Assembly: GCF_030580675.1 (NCBI RefSeq)
Contig: NZ_JAUQUB010000001.1
Location: forward strand, 62,001 to 126,000
From: Antiquaquibacter soli
GTDB lineage: Bacteria > Actinomycetota > Actinomycetes > Actinomycetales > Microbacteriaceae
Length of the DNA: 64,000 nt
Direction of reading: 5' to 3'
Part shown: positions 40,530-48,814 of the stretch, piece by piece
Layout: the number at the start of each line of letters is the position of its first letter
Numbering within the stretch: the first letter of the stretch is position 1
Translations under genes and position numbers: made by a program
Notes under the pieces: model-generated
Databases searched by the model: none
The model's input: the letters and a program-made list of their open reading frames with translations, nothing else
Told to the model about the DNA's origin: nothing

Positions 40530-40859
40530 ATGCCCAAGCAGATCACCGAGATGCTCAAGGGAACCCTGGAGGGCATCGTGCTCGCGATCCTCGCCGGTCG
40601 CGCCGCGTACGGGTACGAGATCACGACGTGGCTGCGCGAGCAGGGGTTCTCCGACATCGCCGAGGGCACGATCTATGCGCTCCTCGTGCGCATCGAGCAG
40701 CGCGGACTCGTCGACGTCGAGAAGGTGCCCTCCGAGAAGGGGCCTCCGCGCAAGGTGTACTCGCTCAACGCCGCCGGCCGCGAGTACCTCGACGAGTTCT
40801 GGAACAACTGGGGCTTCCTCTCCGAGCGACTGGAACAGCTCCGCAAGGAAGGACAGTGA
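40530..40859 (+). CDS. PadR-family transcriptional regulator
   Basis: 109 residues with the PadR winged helix: KGTLEGIVLAILAGRAAYGYEITTWLREQGF, then IAEGTIYALLVRIEQRGLVDVEK and GPPRKVYSLNAAGREYLDEF. PadR proteins typically repress efflux or stress genes and release DNA on binding a drug or phenolic. ATG 40530 is preferred since AAGGA is six bases upstream; an ATG six bases earlier abuts that site. It heads an operon with two DUF1048 genes and a DrrAB-like ABC exporter. Confidence 0.9.
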   Translation: MPKQITEMLKGTLEGIVLAILAGRAAYGYEITTWLREQGFSDIAEGTIYALLVRIEQRGLVDVEKVPSEKGPPRKVYSLNAAGREYLDEFWNNWGFLSERLEQLRKEGQ

Positions 40860-40860
40860 C

Positions 40861-41220
40861 ATGTGGATCGAAAAGCTGACAGGCGACCTCGGCGACAAGA
40901 AGCGCTACCGCGAGTACAAGCGTCGGGTGAAGGCCCTGCCGACCGGGTACCGGGAAGCGGCTGCCGCCCTCGAGCGGTACGTCATGTACCTCGGCCCGAG
41001 CGACGACGGCCCGACGCTCATCGCGATGCTCGACGACCTCGCCGAGCTCATGGAGCGCAGCGCGGCCGACGACCTCGCCATCCGCGATCTCGTGGGGGAT
41101 GACCCCGTCGAGTTCGCCGAGGCCTTCATGGCCAACTACGGAGGCGGCAGCTGGATCCGTAAGGAGCGCGACCGGCTCGCCGCATCCATCACCGAAGCGA
41201 TCAAGAAGAAGGGGGAGTGA
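40861..41220 (+). CDS. DUF1048 protein, copy 1
   Basis: 119 residues starting MWIEKLTGDLGDKKRYREYK, with a predominantly helical predicted fold. DUF1048 proteins commonly occur beside PadR regulators and ABC exporters; function is unknown. This copy shares its N-terminal MWIEK-TG, the LP-Y-AA-ALERY block, the -LVGDDP-EFA segment and the KERDRLA end with the next gene, so they are a tandem duplication. It starts right after the PadR stop. Confidence 0.8.
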   Translation: MWIEKLTGDLGDKKRYREYKRRVKALPTGYREAAAALERYVMYLGPSDDGPTLIAMLDDLAELMERSAADDLAIRDLVGDDPVEFAEAFMANYGGGSWIRKERDRLAASITEAIKKKGE

Positions 41221-41222
41221 CC

Positions 41223-41579
41223 ATGTGGATCGAGAAGATCACCGGATCGCTCGAGCAGAAGAAGCAGTACAAGCAGTTGCGGGGGCGCCTCGAGGCACTG
41301 CCGGAGCCGTACCTCGCGGCGGCGAAGGCCGTCGAGCGGTACCTCACCGTCAACGGCGGCATCGTCGACGGCACCGCGCTCGTCACGATGTTCGGCGACT
41401 TCGTCGAACTCTGGGAGCGGGCGGCTGCCGACGGCACTCCCGTGCGGTCCATCGTCGGGGACGACCCGTCGTCGTTCGCGGACGACTTCGCCCGCGCCTA
41501 CTCCGGCCACCAGTGGGTCGACAAGGAACGCGAGCGACTCGCCCGCGCAATCGACGACGCCGAGGGAGGAGCACGATGA
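41223..41579 (+). CDS. DUF1048 protein, copy 2
   Basis: 118 residues starting MWIEKITGSLEQKKQYKQLR, with ALPEPYLAAAKAVERYL, SIVGDDPSSFADDFARAY and WVDKERERLARAI. It is a diverged paralogue of the preceding gene, likely forming a heteromer or acting redundantly. A GTG six bases earlier is a possible start. Its stop overlaps the ABC ATPase start (ATGA). No enzymatic motif is visible. Confidence 0.8.
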   Translation: MWIEKITGSLEQKKQYKQLRGRLEALPEPYLAAAKAVERYLTVNGGIVDGTALVTMFGDFVELWERAAADGTPVRSIVGDDPSSFADDFARAYSGHQWVDKERERLARAIDDAEGGAR

Positions 41580-42346
41580 CCGCCGCACTCCAGGTCGCCG
41601 GCCTGCGCAAGTCGTACGGCGCGCTCGAGGTGCTCACCGGCGTCGACTTCGAGGTCGAGCGCGGCAGCATCTTCGCTCTGCTCGGCTCCAACGGGGCCGG
41701 CAAGACGACGGTGGTGCGCATCCTCTCGACCTTGCTTCGACCGGATGCCGGCACTGCCGTCGTCGACGGCCACGACGTCACTGCGCACCCCGCCGCTGTG
41801 CGGGAGTCGATCAGCCTCACCGGCCAGTTCGCCGCCGTCGACGAGCGGCTCAGCGGCCGGGAGAACCTCGAGCTCATCGCTCGGCTGCGCCACCAGAAGG
41901 ATCCGCGGCAGATCGCCGACGCACTCCTCGAGCGCTTCTCGCTCACCGAGGCGGGCGGTCGCAAGGCCGCCACCTACTCGGGCGGGATGCGGCGGCGCCT
42001 CGACATCGCCATGAGCCTCATCGGCGATCCGAAGGTGGTCTTCCTCGACGAGCCGACGACGGGTCTCGACCCGCAGGCGCGCGTGGAGGTGTGGGATGCC
42101 GTGCGCGAGCTCGCGGCGAACGGCACGACCGTGCTCCTGACGACGCAGTACCTCGAGGAGGCCGAGCAGCTCGCCGACCGAATCGCCATCCTCCACCGGG
42201 GGCGCATCATCGCGAACGGCACCCTCGCGGAGCTCAAGACACTGCTGCCCGCGGCGACCGTCGAGTACGTCGAGAAGCAGCCCACCCTCGAGGAGGTGTT
42301 CTTCGCGATCGTCGGGGAGGACGCCCCCGTGACCCAGGAGGCCTGA
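41576..42346 (+). CDS. ABC exporter ATPase (DrrA-like)
   Basis: 256 residues: Walker A GSNGAGKTT (about 38-46), SLTGQFAAVDERLSGRENL (the typical DrrA Q-loop), signature YSGGMRRRLDIAMSL and Walker B VVFLDEPTTGLDPQ. It is shorter than daunorubicin-type DrrA proteins, lacking most of their C-terminal extension. It would energise the permease encoded four bases downstream, exporting a drug-like compound under PadR control. Confidence 0.9.
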   Translation: MTAALQVAGLRKSYGALEVLTGVDFEVERGSIFALLGSNGAGKTTVVRILSTLLRPDAGTAVVDGHDVTAHPAAVRESISLTGQFAAVDERLSGRENLELIARLRHQKDPRQIADALLERFSLTEAGGRKAATYSGGMRRRLDIAMSLIGDPKVVFLDEPTTGLDPQARVEVWDAVRELAANGTTVLLTTQYLEEAEQLADRIAILHRGRIIANGTLAELKTLLPAATVEYVEKQPTLEEVFFAIVGEDAPVTQEA

Positions 42347-42349
42347 CCC

Positions 42350-43123
42350 ATGACCACGCACGCTCTCGGCGACACCGCCGTTCTCACCCGCCGCTCGCTC
42401 ACCCACATCCTGCGCAGCCCCGACACGATCATCACGACCGCGATCATGCCGATCGCGTTCCTGCTGCTGTTCGTGTTCGTGTTCGGCGGCGCCATCGACA
42501 CCGGGGCGGGAGTCGGTGAGGGCAACTATGCGACGTACCTGCTGCCGGGCATCCTGCTCATCACGGTCGCGTCGGGGGTCGCCTACACGTCGTACCGGCT
42601 CTTCCTCGATCTGCAGGGCGGCATCGTCGAGCGGTTCCAGTCCATGCCGATCGCCCGGTCGTCGGTGCTGTGGGCGCATGTGCTCACCTCGCTCGTCGCG
42701 AACCTCGTCTCGCTCGTGCTCGTCGTCGGCATCGCCCTCGCCATCGGGTTCCGGTCGGGAGCGGGCGTCGGGGCGTGGCTCGCGGTGACGGGCATCCTCG
42801 TGCTCTTCACGCTCGCGCTCACCTGGCTCGCGGTGCTCGCGGGACTCACGGCGAAGTCGGTCGACGGGGCGAGCGCGTTCAGCTACCCGCTCATCTTCCT
42901 GCCGTTCCTGTCGTCGGCCTTCGTGCCGACCGAGTCGATGCCGGGACCGGTGCGGTGGTTCGCCGAGAATCAGCCGGTGACGTCGATCGTCAACTCCATC
43001 CGAGCGCTCCTGGAGCAGCGGCCGGTGGGCGCGGAGCTGTGGATCGCGCTCGCGTGGTGCACGGGCATCCTCGTCGTCGCCGCCGCGCTCGCGATCACCG
43101 TCTACCGGCGCCGGATGCGCTGA
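42350..43123 (+). CDS. ABC exporter permease (DrrB-like, ABC-2 type)
   Basis: 257 residues with six hydrophobic segments (for example TAIMPIAFLLLFVFVFGGAI and AWLAVTGILVLFTLALTWLA) and the ABC-2 motif region VERFQSMPIARSSVLWAHVLTS, plus SYPLIFLPFLSSAFVPTESMPG and QPVTSIVNSIRALL near the end. It forms the membrane part of the exporter. No dedicated substrate genes are close; the module may have been inserted into the rhamnose region. Confidence 0.9.
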   Translation: MTTHALGDTAVLTRRSLTHILRSPDTIITTAIMPIAFLLLFVFVFGGAIDTGAGVGEGNYATYLLPGILLITVASGVAYTSYRLFLDLQGGIVERFQSMPIARSSVLWAHVLTSLVANLVSLVLVVGIALAIGFRSGAGVGAWLAVTGILVLFTLALTWLAVLAGLTAKSVDGASAFSYPLIFLPFLSSAFVPTESMPGPVRWFAENQPVTSIVNSIRALLEQRPVGAELWIALAWCTGILVVAAALAITVYRRRMR

Positions 43124-43145
43124 GCCGCCGTCCCGGACGCCCGGC

Positions 43146-44579
43146 TCACACCAGCCGGAACTCCACCCCCAGCAGGCTCGCCGCCGCCTTGTAGTCGGCC
43201 GCGCGGTGCCCGACCCCGAGCGCCCAGTGGTGGCCGACGCCGGTCTGCGACCAGTCGTCCACCCACTCGCCCGGGTCCCTCCCGAAGTCGACACGCGACG
43301 TCGTGTTGCCGATCTCGAGCAGGGGCCCGGGCACGACCGTGCCCTCGGAGGCGATGAAGACGAGGGAGCCGTCGCGGTCCTGGCCGAGGCCGAGGAGCGT
43401 CACCGGGCCGGCCTTCACATCGAACTCGACCGAGACCCCCCAGCCGCGCTTGCCGTGGTAGACCCCGAGGCCGCGCAGCAGGGGCTGCCGCGCCGACACG
43501 GCGAGGTGCGCCGGCCCGTCGTGACCCATCTCGACGACGTCGTCCTCGAAGTTGAGCGCCTGGATCTCGGTGAACGACCCGCCCGCCCCCACCGATTGCG
43601 CGACGAGCTGGGCGACCGTGGTGCGCAGCTCGTACTCGCCGGCGGCGGGAATGCCGCGCGCCGTCAGCAGCGACGCCCCCAGGATCATCCCCGCCCCGAG
43701 CCGCTCGTGCTGCTCACCGTCGAGGCCGCGGTGGTAGTACGCGAGCGTGTCGAGGTCGAAGTCCTCCACGAGCCGGTCGAGGGCGACGGAGACCGTGGCG
43801 CCCCACGCGAAGTCCTCGTCGACGACGGATGCGTCGAGCTCGAAGATCTCGCGGGCGAGGTCCATGCGGGCGCGCACCTCCGCATCGGTGACCTTCTCGC
43901 CGCGCTGGCGCAGGTCGTCGAACTCGAGCACCTCGACGTGCGAGCCGAACGTCGTCGGCAGGAGAGTGAGGTCGGTCGAGACATCCAGCATCCCCGGGTA
44001 GAGGTGGCCCATGAGCCCGTGCCGGGCGTGGCGCAAGCGGGCGCGAACCCCGGCCGCCCGTACCCACTGGCCGATGCGCTCCCACGCGGAATCCTGCCGC
44101 AGCCACCCCGAGACGGAACGGAACGGGATGCCCGACCGCCGGAACACGTTGCCGATCTCCGGGATCGAGCACTGACCGCAGTACGCGAGCCACTCGCCCG
44201 TGCCGAACACCGCGTGGTCCATCTTCGTCGTCGGCTGCAGGTCGATCACGAGCACCGGCACGCCCGCGCGCTGCGCGATCGGCAGCACCATCGACGAGGT
44301 GAGGTAGGTCGTGATGAACATCACGATGAGGTCGCAGTCGGCCTGGCGGAGGCGCTCGGCGGCGACGGCTGCCTCGGGGGCGTCGGAGACGAACCCGACG
44401 TCGGTGACCGAGGCATCCATCTGCTGGAAGCGTTCGACGACGTAGGCGGTCGACTCCTTCAGCTGGGGGAGCAGCTGCGGGAACTGCGGCCAGTACGCGC
44501 CGAGCCCCCCGGCGACGAGGCCGATGCGGGTCTGGCGCCGCTCGAACGGCGCGAGGAGGGTCGAGAGTGAATCGGACAT
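43146..44579 (-). CDS. L-arabinose/L-fucose isomerase-like protein
   Basis: 477-residue protein of the AraA/FucI-like superfamily: RIGLVAGGLGAYWPQFPQ, VMFITTYLTSSMVLPIAQRAGVPVLVIDLQPT, GHLYPGMLDVSTDLT, and DFAWGATVSVALDRLVEDFDLDTLAYYHRG, with later Glu/His residues suitable as metal ligands (FTEIQALNFEDDVVEMGHDG). The family interconverts aldoses and ketoses. Its substrate here is unknown; it may be a 6-deoxysugar. It lies on the same strand, about 170 bases after the rhamnose isomerase gene, behind a row of hairpins. Confidence 0.82.
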   Translation of the reverse strand: MSDSLSTLLAPFERRQTRIGLVAGGLGAYWPQFPQLLPQLKESTAYVVERFQQMDASVTDVGFVSDAPEAAVAAERLRQADCDLIVMFITTYLTSSMVLPIAQRAGVPVLVIDLQPTTKMDHAVFGTGEWLAYCGQCSIPEIGNVFRRSGIPFRSVSGWLRQDSAWERIGQWVRAAGVRARLRHARHGLMGHLYPGMLDVSTDLTLLPTTFGSHVEVLEFDDLRQRGEKVTDAEVRARMDLAREIFELDASVVDEDFAWGATVSVALDRLVEDFDLDTLAYYHRGLDGEQHERLGAGMILGASLLTARGIPAAGEYELRTTVAQLVAQSVGAGGSFTEIQALNFEDDVVEMGHDGPAHLAVSARQPLLRGLGVYHGKRGWGVSVEFDVKAGPVTLLGLGQDRDGSLVFIASEGTVVPGPLLEIGNTTSRVDFGRDPGEWVDDWSQTGVGHHWALGVGHRAADYKAAASLLGVEFRLV

Positions 44580-44646
44580 GACGGAACGGTCCCTTGATCG
44601 GGCCGCGTGCGCCGTCGCGACGGTGGTACTGAGTGGATGTGGATTC

Positions 44647-44748
44647 CGGGGGCGACGCTATCACGCCGCCCCCGAACCCTCGAGTGGCTGCCGAGGGTGC
44701 GACGCTGTGGCGTCGCTAGAGCGTGGAGACCGACAGCGATGCTGTCGG
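44647..44748. terminator. Row of four hairpins between rhamnose isomerase and the isomerase-like gene
   Basis: In order: CGGGGGCG/CGCCCCCG (44647-44654, 44667-44674), ACCCTCG/CGAGGGT (44676-44682, 44692-44698), GCGACGC/GCGTCGC (44699-44705, 44710-44716) and CCGACAGC/GCTGTCGG (44730-44737, 44741-44748). All are perfect. The last two lie within 50 bases of the rhaI stop and are the likely terminator on the minus strand; the others may affect the promoter of the downstream gene. Confidence 0.7.
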
Positions 44749-44750
44749 CC

Positions 44751-45920
44751 TCACGCTCCCCAGCCCGCCTGCTGGCCGCCGACGCGGTCCGCCGCGATCT
44801 GCGCCTGGTAGCCGGATGCCGCGTACGCCGCCATCGGGTCGGCGGGGAGGCCGCGCGACTCGCGCCAACCCGCGAGAGCCGGGCGCACGTCGGTGTAGAA
44901 CGCGTCCATGAGCACGGCGTTGGCGGTGAGCACGTCGCCGGCCTTCTCGGCGGCGAGCAGGGCATCCCGGTCGACGAGGAGGGCGCGGGCCGTCATCTCC
45001 TGCACGTTGAGCACGGAGCGGATCTGGCCCGGGATCTTGTCCTCGACGTTGTGGCACTGGTCGAGCATGAACGCCACGTCGGAGTCGCTGCCGTAGCCGC
45101 CACCCCGCACCACCTCGAAGATGATGCGGAACAGCTGGAACGGGTCGGCCGCGCCGACGATGAGGTCGTCGTCGGCGTAGAAGCGCGAGTTGAAGTCGAA
45201 CGAGCCGAGCTTGCCGAGGCGCAGCAGCTGCATGACGATGAACTCGATGTTCGTGCCGGGGGCGTGGTGGCCGGTGTCGAGGCACACGGTGGCGCGCTCG
45301 CCGAGGGCGCTCACCTGGGCGTAGCTCGTGCCCCAGTCCGGAACGTCGGTGTGGTAGAACGCGGGCTCGAAGAACTTGTACTCGAGCACGAGCCGCTGGT
45401 TCTCGCCGATGCGCTCGTAGATCGTCGCGAGCGACTCCGCGAGCCGGTCCTGGCGGCCGCGGAGGTCGCCCTGACCGGGGTAGTTGGTGCCGTCGGCGAG
45501 CCAGATCTTGAGGTCTCGCGACCCGGTCGCGTTCATGATGTCGATGCACTCGAAGTGGTGGTCGATCGCCTTCTGGCGCACCGCCTTGTCGACGTGCGTG
45601 AGCGAGCCGAACTTGTAGATGTCGTCCTGGAAGGTGTTCGAGTTGATCGTGCCGAGCTTCACGCCCTTGTCCTGCGCGAAGGCGGAGAGCGCGGCGTAGT
45701 CATCGACCTTGTCCCACGGGATGTGCAGGGCGACCGTCGGCGCGAGCCCGGTGAGCTCGTTCACCTTCGCGGCATCCGTGATCTTCTCCTCCACGGTGCG
45801 GGGCGTGCCGGGCGTCGCGAATACCTTGAAGCGCGTGCCGGAGTTGCCGAACGCCCACGAGGGCAGCTCGATGGCCTGCCCCTCGAGGAGCGGGGCGATG
45901 GACTCGAATGAGTGGGTCAC
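44751..45920 (-). CDS. rhaI: L-rhamnose isomerase
   Basis: 389-residue TIM-barrel isomerase of the Pseudomonas/actinobacterial L-rhamnose isomerase type, converting L-rhamnose to L-rhamnulose. Metal-site segments are VLEYKFFEPAFYHTDVPDWG, VCLDTGHHAPGTN and FDFNSRFYADDDL; AFGNSGTRFKVF is near the N-terminus and GTINSNTFQDDIYKFGS is also present. The GTG start overlaps the mutarotase stop (GTGA) and follows AAAGGAAAACCA. It supplies substrate to rhamnulokinase encoded 8 kb away. Confidence 0.92.
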   Translation of the reverse strand: MTHSFESIAPLLEGQAIELPSWAFGNSGTRFKVFATPGTPRTVEEKITDAAKVNELTGLAPTVALHIPWDKVDDYAALSAFAQDKGVKLGTINSNTFQDDIYKFGSLTHVDKAVRQKAIDHHFECIDIMNATGSRDLKIWLADGTNYPGQGDLRGRQDRLAESLATIYERIGENQRLVLEYKFFEPAFYHTDVPDWGTSYAQVSALGERATVCLDTGHHAPGTNIEFIVMQLLRLGKLGSFDFNSRFYADDDLIVGAADPFQLFRIIFEVVRGGGYGSDSDVAFMLDQCHNVEDKIPGQIRSVLNVQEMTARALLVDRDALLAAEKAGDVLTANAVLMDAFYTDVRPALAGWRESRGLPADPMAAYAASGYQAQIAADRVGGQQAGWGA

Positions 45921-46258
45921 TGGTTTTCCTTTGCTAGCTGATCTTCGAGGTTGAAGACCTCGTCGAGGGTCTGGGCGTTCTGGTCGGGGCGACCGTCGAG
46001 CGCCACGAAGAAGTCGGACATGGCGGCCTCCCACGCGGCAGTGCGCGGGTCGGCGGCGAGCGCCGCCTGGGATGCCCGGTCGTCGTCGGTCTCGTAGTAG
46101 CCGATGAGCAGCCCGTCCTCGCGGAGGAACAGCGAGTAGTTGCGGCGGCCGGAGTTGGCGATGGCCTGGAGCATCTCGGGCCACACGGCGGCGTGCGCCT
46201 CGCGGTACTCGGCGATGCGATCCGGCTTCACGTGAAGCTGGAAGCAGACACGGTGCAT
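45917..46258 (-). CDS. rhaM: L-rhamnose mutarotase
   Basis: 113-residue RhaM/RhaU protein: MHRVCFQLHVKPDRIAEYRE, HAAVWPEMLQAIANSGRRNYS (with the conserved His) and LIGYYETDD, WEAAMSDFF. It interconverts the anomers of L-rhamnose so that the isomerase receives its preferred form. It heads the rhaM-rhaI operon, with LacI-type operator sequences directly upstream. Confidence 0.93.
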   Translation of the reverse strand: MHRVCFQLHVKPDRIAEYREAHAAVWPEMLQAIANSGRRNYSLFLREDGLLIGYYETDDDRASQAALAADPRTAAWEAAMSDFFVALDGRPDQNAQTLDEVFNLEDQLAKENQ

Positions 46259-46269
46259 GTCGTTCCCCG

Positions 46270-46296
46270 TTGAATCGATGCGTTGAATCGTTTTAA
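46270..46296. promoter_or_regulatory. LacI-type operator before the rhamnose mutarotase gene
   Basis: TTGAATCGTTTTAA (46283-46296) fits the LacI-family pattern TTnAAnCGnTTnAA exactly. TTGAATCGATG (46270) repeats its left half 13 bases away. The site lies 12-38 bases before the rhaM start. No LacI-family gene is in the window, so the regulator must be elsewhere. Confidence 0.6.
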
Positions 46297-46360
46297 GTGC
46301 GGGGACAGCCTACGACGGCAGGGCGCGAGGGCGCAAGCGAGGAGGTGCGCCGGTGCCGAT

Positions 46361-46376
46361 CCGCCGCTTTCGGCGG
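46361..46376 (-). terminator. Small hairpin downstream of the GH2 gene
   Basis: CCGCCG-CTTT-CGGCGG, a perfect 6-bp stem with T-rich loop about 65 bases after the GH2 stop on the minus strand. A second inverted pair, GGCGGGCT/AGCCCGCC (46419-46426, 46445-46452), includes the stop codon region. Probable terminator of the TetR-GH2 operon. Confidence 0.45.
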
Positions 46377-46442
46377 AATCCGCACGCCGAGGCGCTTGGA
46401 TCGCGCCGAAAAGCGCGGGGCGGGCTTCCGGCGGGGACGAGC

Positions 46443-48812
46443 TCAGCCCGCCGTGATCGTCGTCACGGCGGGCTCGAGCCCTTCCGCGGTCGCGGTGACC
46501 GTGATCGCGCCGGCAGCGGTCGGGCGGATGACCGCGAGCGCGCGACCCTCGAACGTGGTCGCTGTCGCGCTTAGGTACGACTCGGTCGTGTCGGGGCGTG
46601 CGCTGCCGAAGCCGAGCAGCTCGCCGGGACCGTCGACCGCGACCGACACGAGGCGGTCGACCCGCGGGTCGAGTACGTCGCCCGCGTGCAGCTCGATCGT
46701 CACGAAGGCGAGGTCGTCGTCGGAGGCCCGGATGCCCGCCCGGTCCGCCACGGCGACGAGCTGAGCATCCCCGTCCGCGGTAGCGAGCGCCCAGCGCTCG
46801 CCGGTGCGAGTCACTGCTTCGAGCCGCCCGGGGCGCCACGGCACGACGAATCTCGCGCGGAACCGCTCCGTCACCGCCGTCCCGAGCGACACCCCGTCGA
46901 GGAGGAGTTCGACGGCGTCGGCCGAGGTGTACACCTCGACCTCGAGGGGGGTGCCGAGCGGAGCATCCCACGTCCAGGAGGCGAGGGAGTCGGTCCACGA
47001 CCAGGGCCCTGCGAGGGGAACGCCCGGGGCGGGTCGGGTGACGGCGATGTAGGGCTCGGCGCGCAGTCCGAACACGATCTCCCGGAAGTACGACACGGGC
47101 CGCCGGTACCCGGTGATGTCGAGGTCGCCGCACCACGCGAGCTGCCAGGGGTACGGGCCGGAGGTGTCGAAGGCACCCGGCACTTCTGCGTGGTCGACGC
47201 GGCCGATCCCTGCTTCGCCGAGGTAGTCCCAGCCGGTCCAGGTGAAGTCGCCGACGACGTGCGGGTGGTCGAGCACGAGCTGCCAGTTGCGGTCGATGCG
47301 GGTGGGGAAGGTCTCGGTGCCGATCATCACGCGGTTCGGGAATGCTGTGGCATCCGTCGCGTACCGGCTGTCGCCGTAGTTGAAGCCGGCCGCGTCCACC
47401 GCCGCGAAGCTCTCCTCAGTGCGGTCGGTGACGAGGTTGGAGCCGATGAGGTCGGTCATAACGTCGCCCATGTCGGCCATCGCGGTGTTGACGTCGGCGC
47501 CACCGGCCATCGGCGGCAGCTCGCGCAGCACCGAGACGAGCCCGTTGATGCTGTTGGTGGTGAACCGTGTCGGGTCGAGCTCGTGGAGCTTTTCGGCGAG
47601 CAGCCGCCCCATCCGCGACCCGTGCGGCCGACCGGTCTCGGGGATCTCGTTGCCGATCGAGTAGAACACCACGGAGGGGTGGTTGATGTCTTTTGCGACC
47701 ATCGATTCGAGGTCGCGCTCCCACCACTCCGGGAAGGCGAGCGAGTAGTCGAACGGCGACTTCGACTCGGCCCACATGTCGAAGGACTCGTCCATGACGA
47801 GCATCCCGAGCCGGTCGCAGGCGTCGAGGAGCTCGACCGAGAGCGGGTTGTGGGCGCTGCGGATGGCGGTGAAGCCGGCGTCGCGCAGCAGCTCGACGCG
47901 CCGCTCCTCGGCGCGGGCGATCGACCGCGCTCCGATCACGCCGTTGTCGTGGTGGATGCACGCGCCCCGCAGTTTCACGGTGCGCCCGTTGAGGCGCAGC
48001 CCGTGCTTCGCGTCGAGCTGCAGCGAGCGGATGCCGAACGCGACCGACTCGGAGTCGGCGGCCGCAGTATCGGCGCCCACCGTGACCGTCGCCCGGTACA
48101 GCGTCGGCGAGTCGATGTCCCAGCGCTGTGGCGACTGGAGCCAGATCCGGGAGCGCACGACCCCGTGCTCGCCGGACAGCAGGGTGACGGGCATCCGGTC
48201 GCGGCCGACCTCGGCGCCGTCGGGTCCGGTGAGCACCACGGTCACGACGGGCGTCGCGGTGCGCAGCGAGTCGTTGGCGACGGTGACGGCGACCGCGACG
48301 AGGGCTCCCTCATCGTCGAGCTCGGGCGTGGTGACGACGACGCCGTCGCGCGCGACGTGCACGAGCGGCGACGACAGCAGGGCGACGGAGCGGTGGATGC
48401 CCAGGCCCGAGTACCACCGCGAGTCGCGGTGCGACCGCGCCTCCACCCGCACCTCAACTACCCCGTCGGCGCCCACGAACGGGTCGAGCCGGACCGCGAA
48501 CCGCGAGTAGCCCCCCGGGCTCTGGCCGGCGAAGGAGTCGTTCACGAAGACCATCGCGTCGCGGTAGACGCCGTCGAAGACGAGCTCGTTCACGGTGTCG
48601 GGCTCGAGCTGCAGGGCGCGCGAGTACTCGACCGCGCCTCCGGCGAAGTAGGCGCCGTGCGCGCCGGACGGCGCGTCGGCGGAGCGGGGCATCCCGAGCA
48701 TGGCGTCGTGGGGGAGGCGCACGGGGGTCGGCTCGGCGGCGCCGGAGAGGCCGTCGAACAGGCCGCGCTTGGGTCCGACGGTCCAGCCGTCGTGGAGCGG
48801 GGTGCGCTTCAT
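46443..48812 (-). CDS. Glycoside hydrolase family 2 (beta-galactosidase/glucuronidase-like)
   Basis: 789 residues in the GH2 plan: sugar-binding domain (1-150), immunoglobulin-like domain (150-265), TIM barrel (265-590) and C-terminal beta domains. Catalytic acid/base is Glu389 in SIGNEIPETG, nucleophile Glu500 in MIGTETFP. KLRGACIHHDNGVIGA and IRSAHNPLSVELLDACD are typical. There is no signal peptide, so it acts in the cytoplasm. It likely removes galactose, glucuronic acid or another sugar from imported oligosaccharides. ATG 48812 lies two bases after the TetR stop. Confidence 0.9.
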   Translation of the reverse strand: MKRTPLHDGWTVGPKRGLFDGLSGAAEPTPVRLPHDAMLGMPRSADAPSGAHGAYFAGGAVEYSRALQLEPDTVNELVFDGVYRDAMVFVNDSFAGQSPGGYSRFAVRLDPFVGADGVVEVRVEARSHRDSRWYSGLGIHRSVALLSSPLVHVARDGVVVTTPELDDEGALVAVAVTVANDSLRTATPVVTVVLTGPDGAEVGRDRMPVTLLSGEHGVVRSRIWLQSPQRWDIDSPTLYRATVTVGADTAAADSESVAFGIRSLQLDAKHGLRLNGRTVKLRGACIHHDNGVIGARSIARAEERRVELLRDAGFTAIRSAHNPLSVELLDACDRLGMLVMDESFDMWAESKSPFDYSLAFPEWWERDLESMVAKDINHPSVVFYSIGNEIPETGRPHGSRMGRLLAEKLHELDPTRFTTNSINGLVSVLRELPPMAGGADVNTAMADMGDVMTDLIGSNLVTDRTEESFAAVDAAGFNYGDSRYATDATAFPNRVMIGTETFPTRIDRNWQLVLDHPHVVGDFTWTGWDYLGEAGIGRVDHAEVPGAFDTSGPYPWQLAWCGDLDITGYRRPVSYFREIVFGLRAEPYIAVTRPAPGVPLAGPWSWTDSLASWTWDAPLGTPLEVEVYTSADAVELLLDGVSLGTAVTERFRARFVVPWRPGRLEAVTRTGERWALATADGDAQLVAVADRAGIRASDDDLAFVTIELHAGDVLDPRVDRLVSVAVDGPGELLGFGSARPDTTESYLSATATTFEGRALAVIRPTAAGAITVTATAEGLEPAVTTITAG

Positions 48813-48814
48813 CG

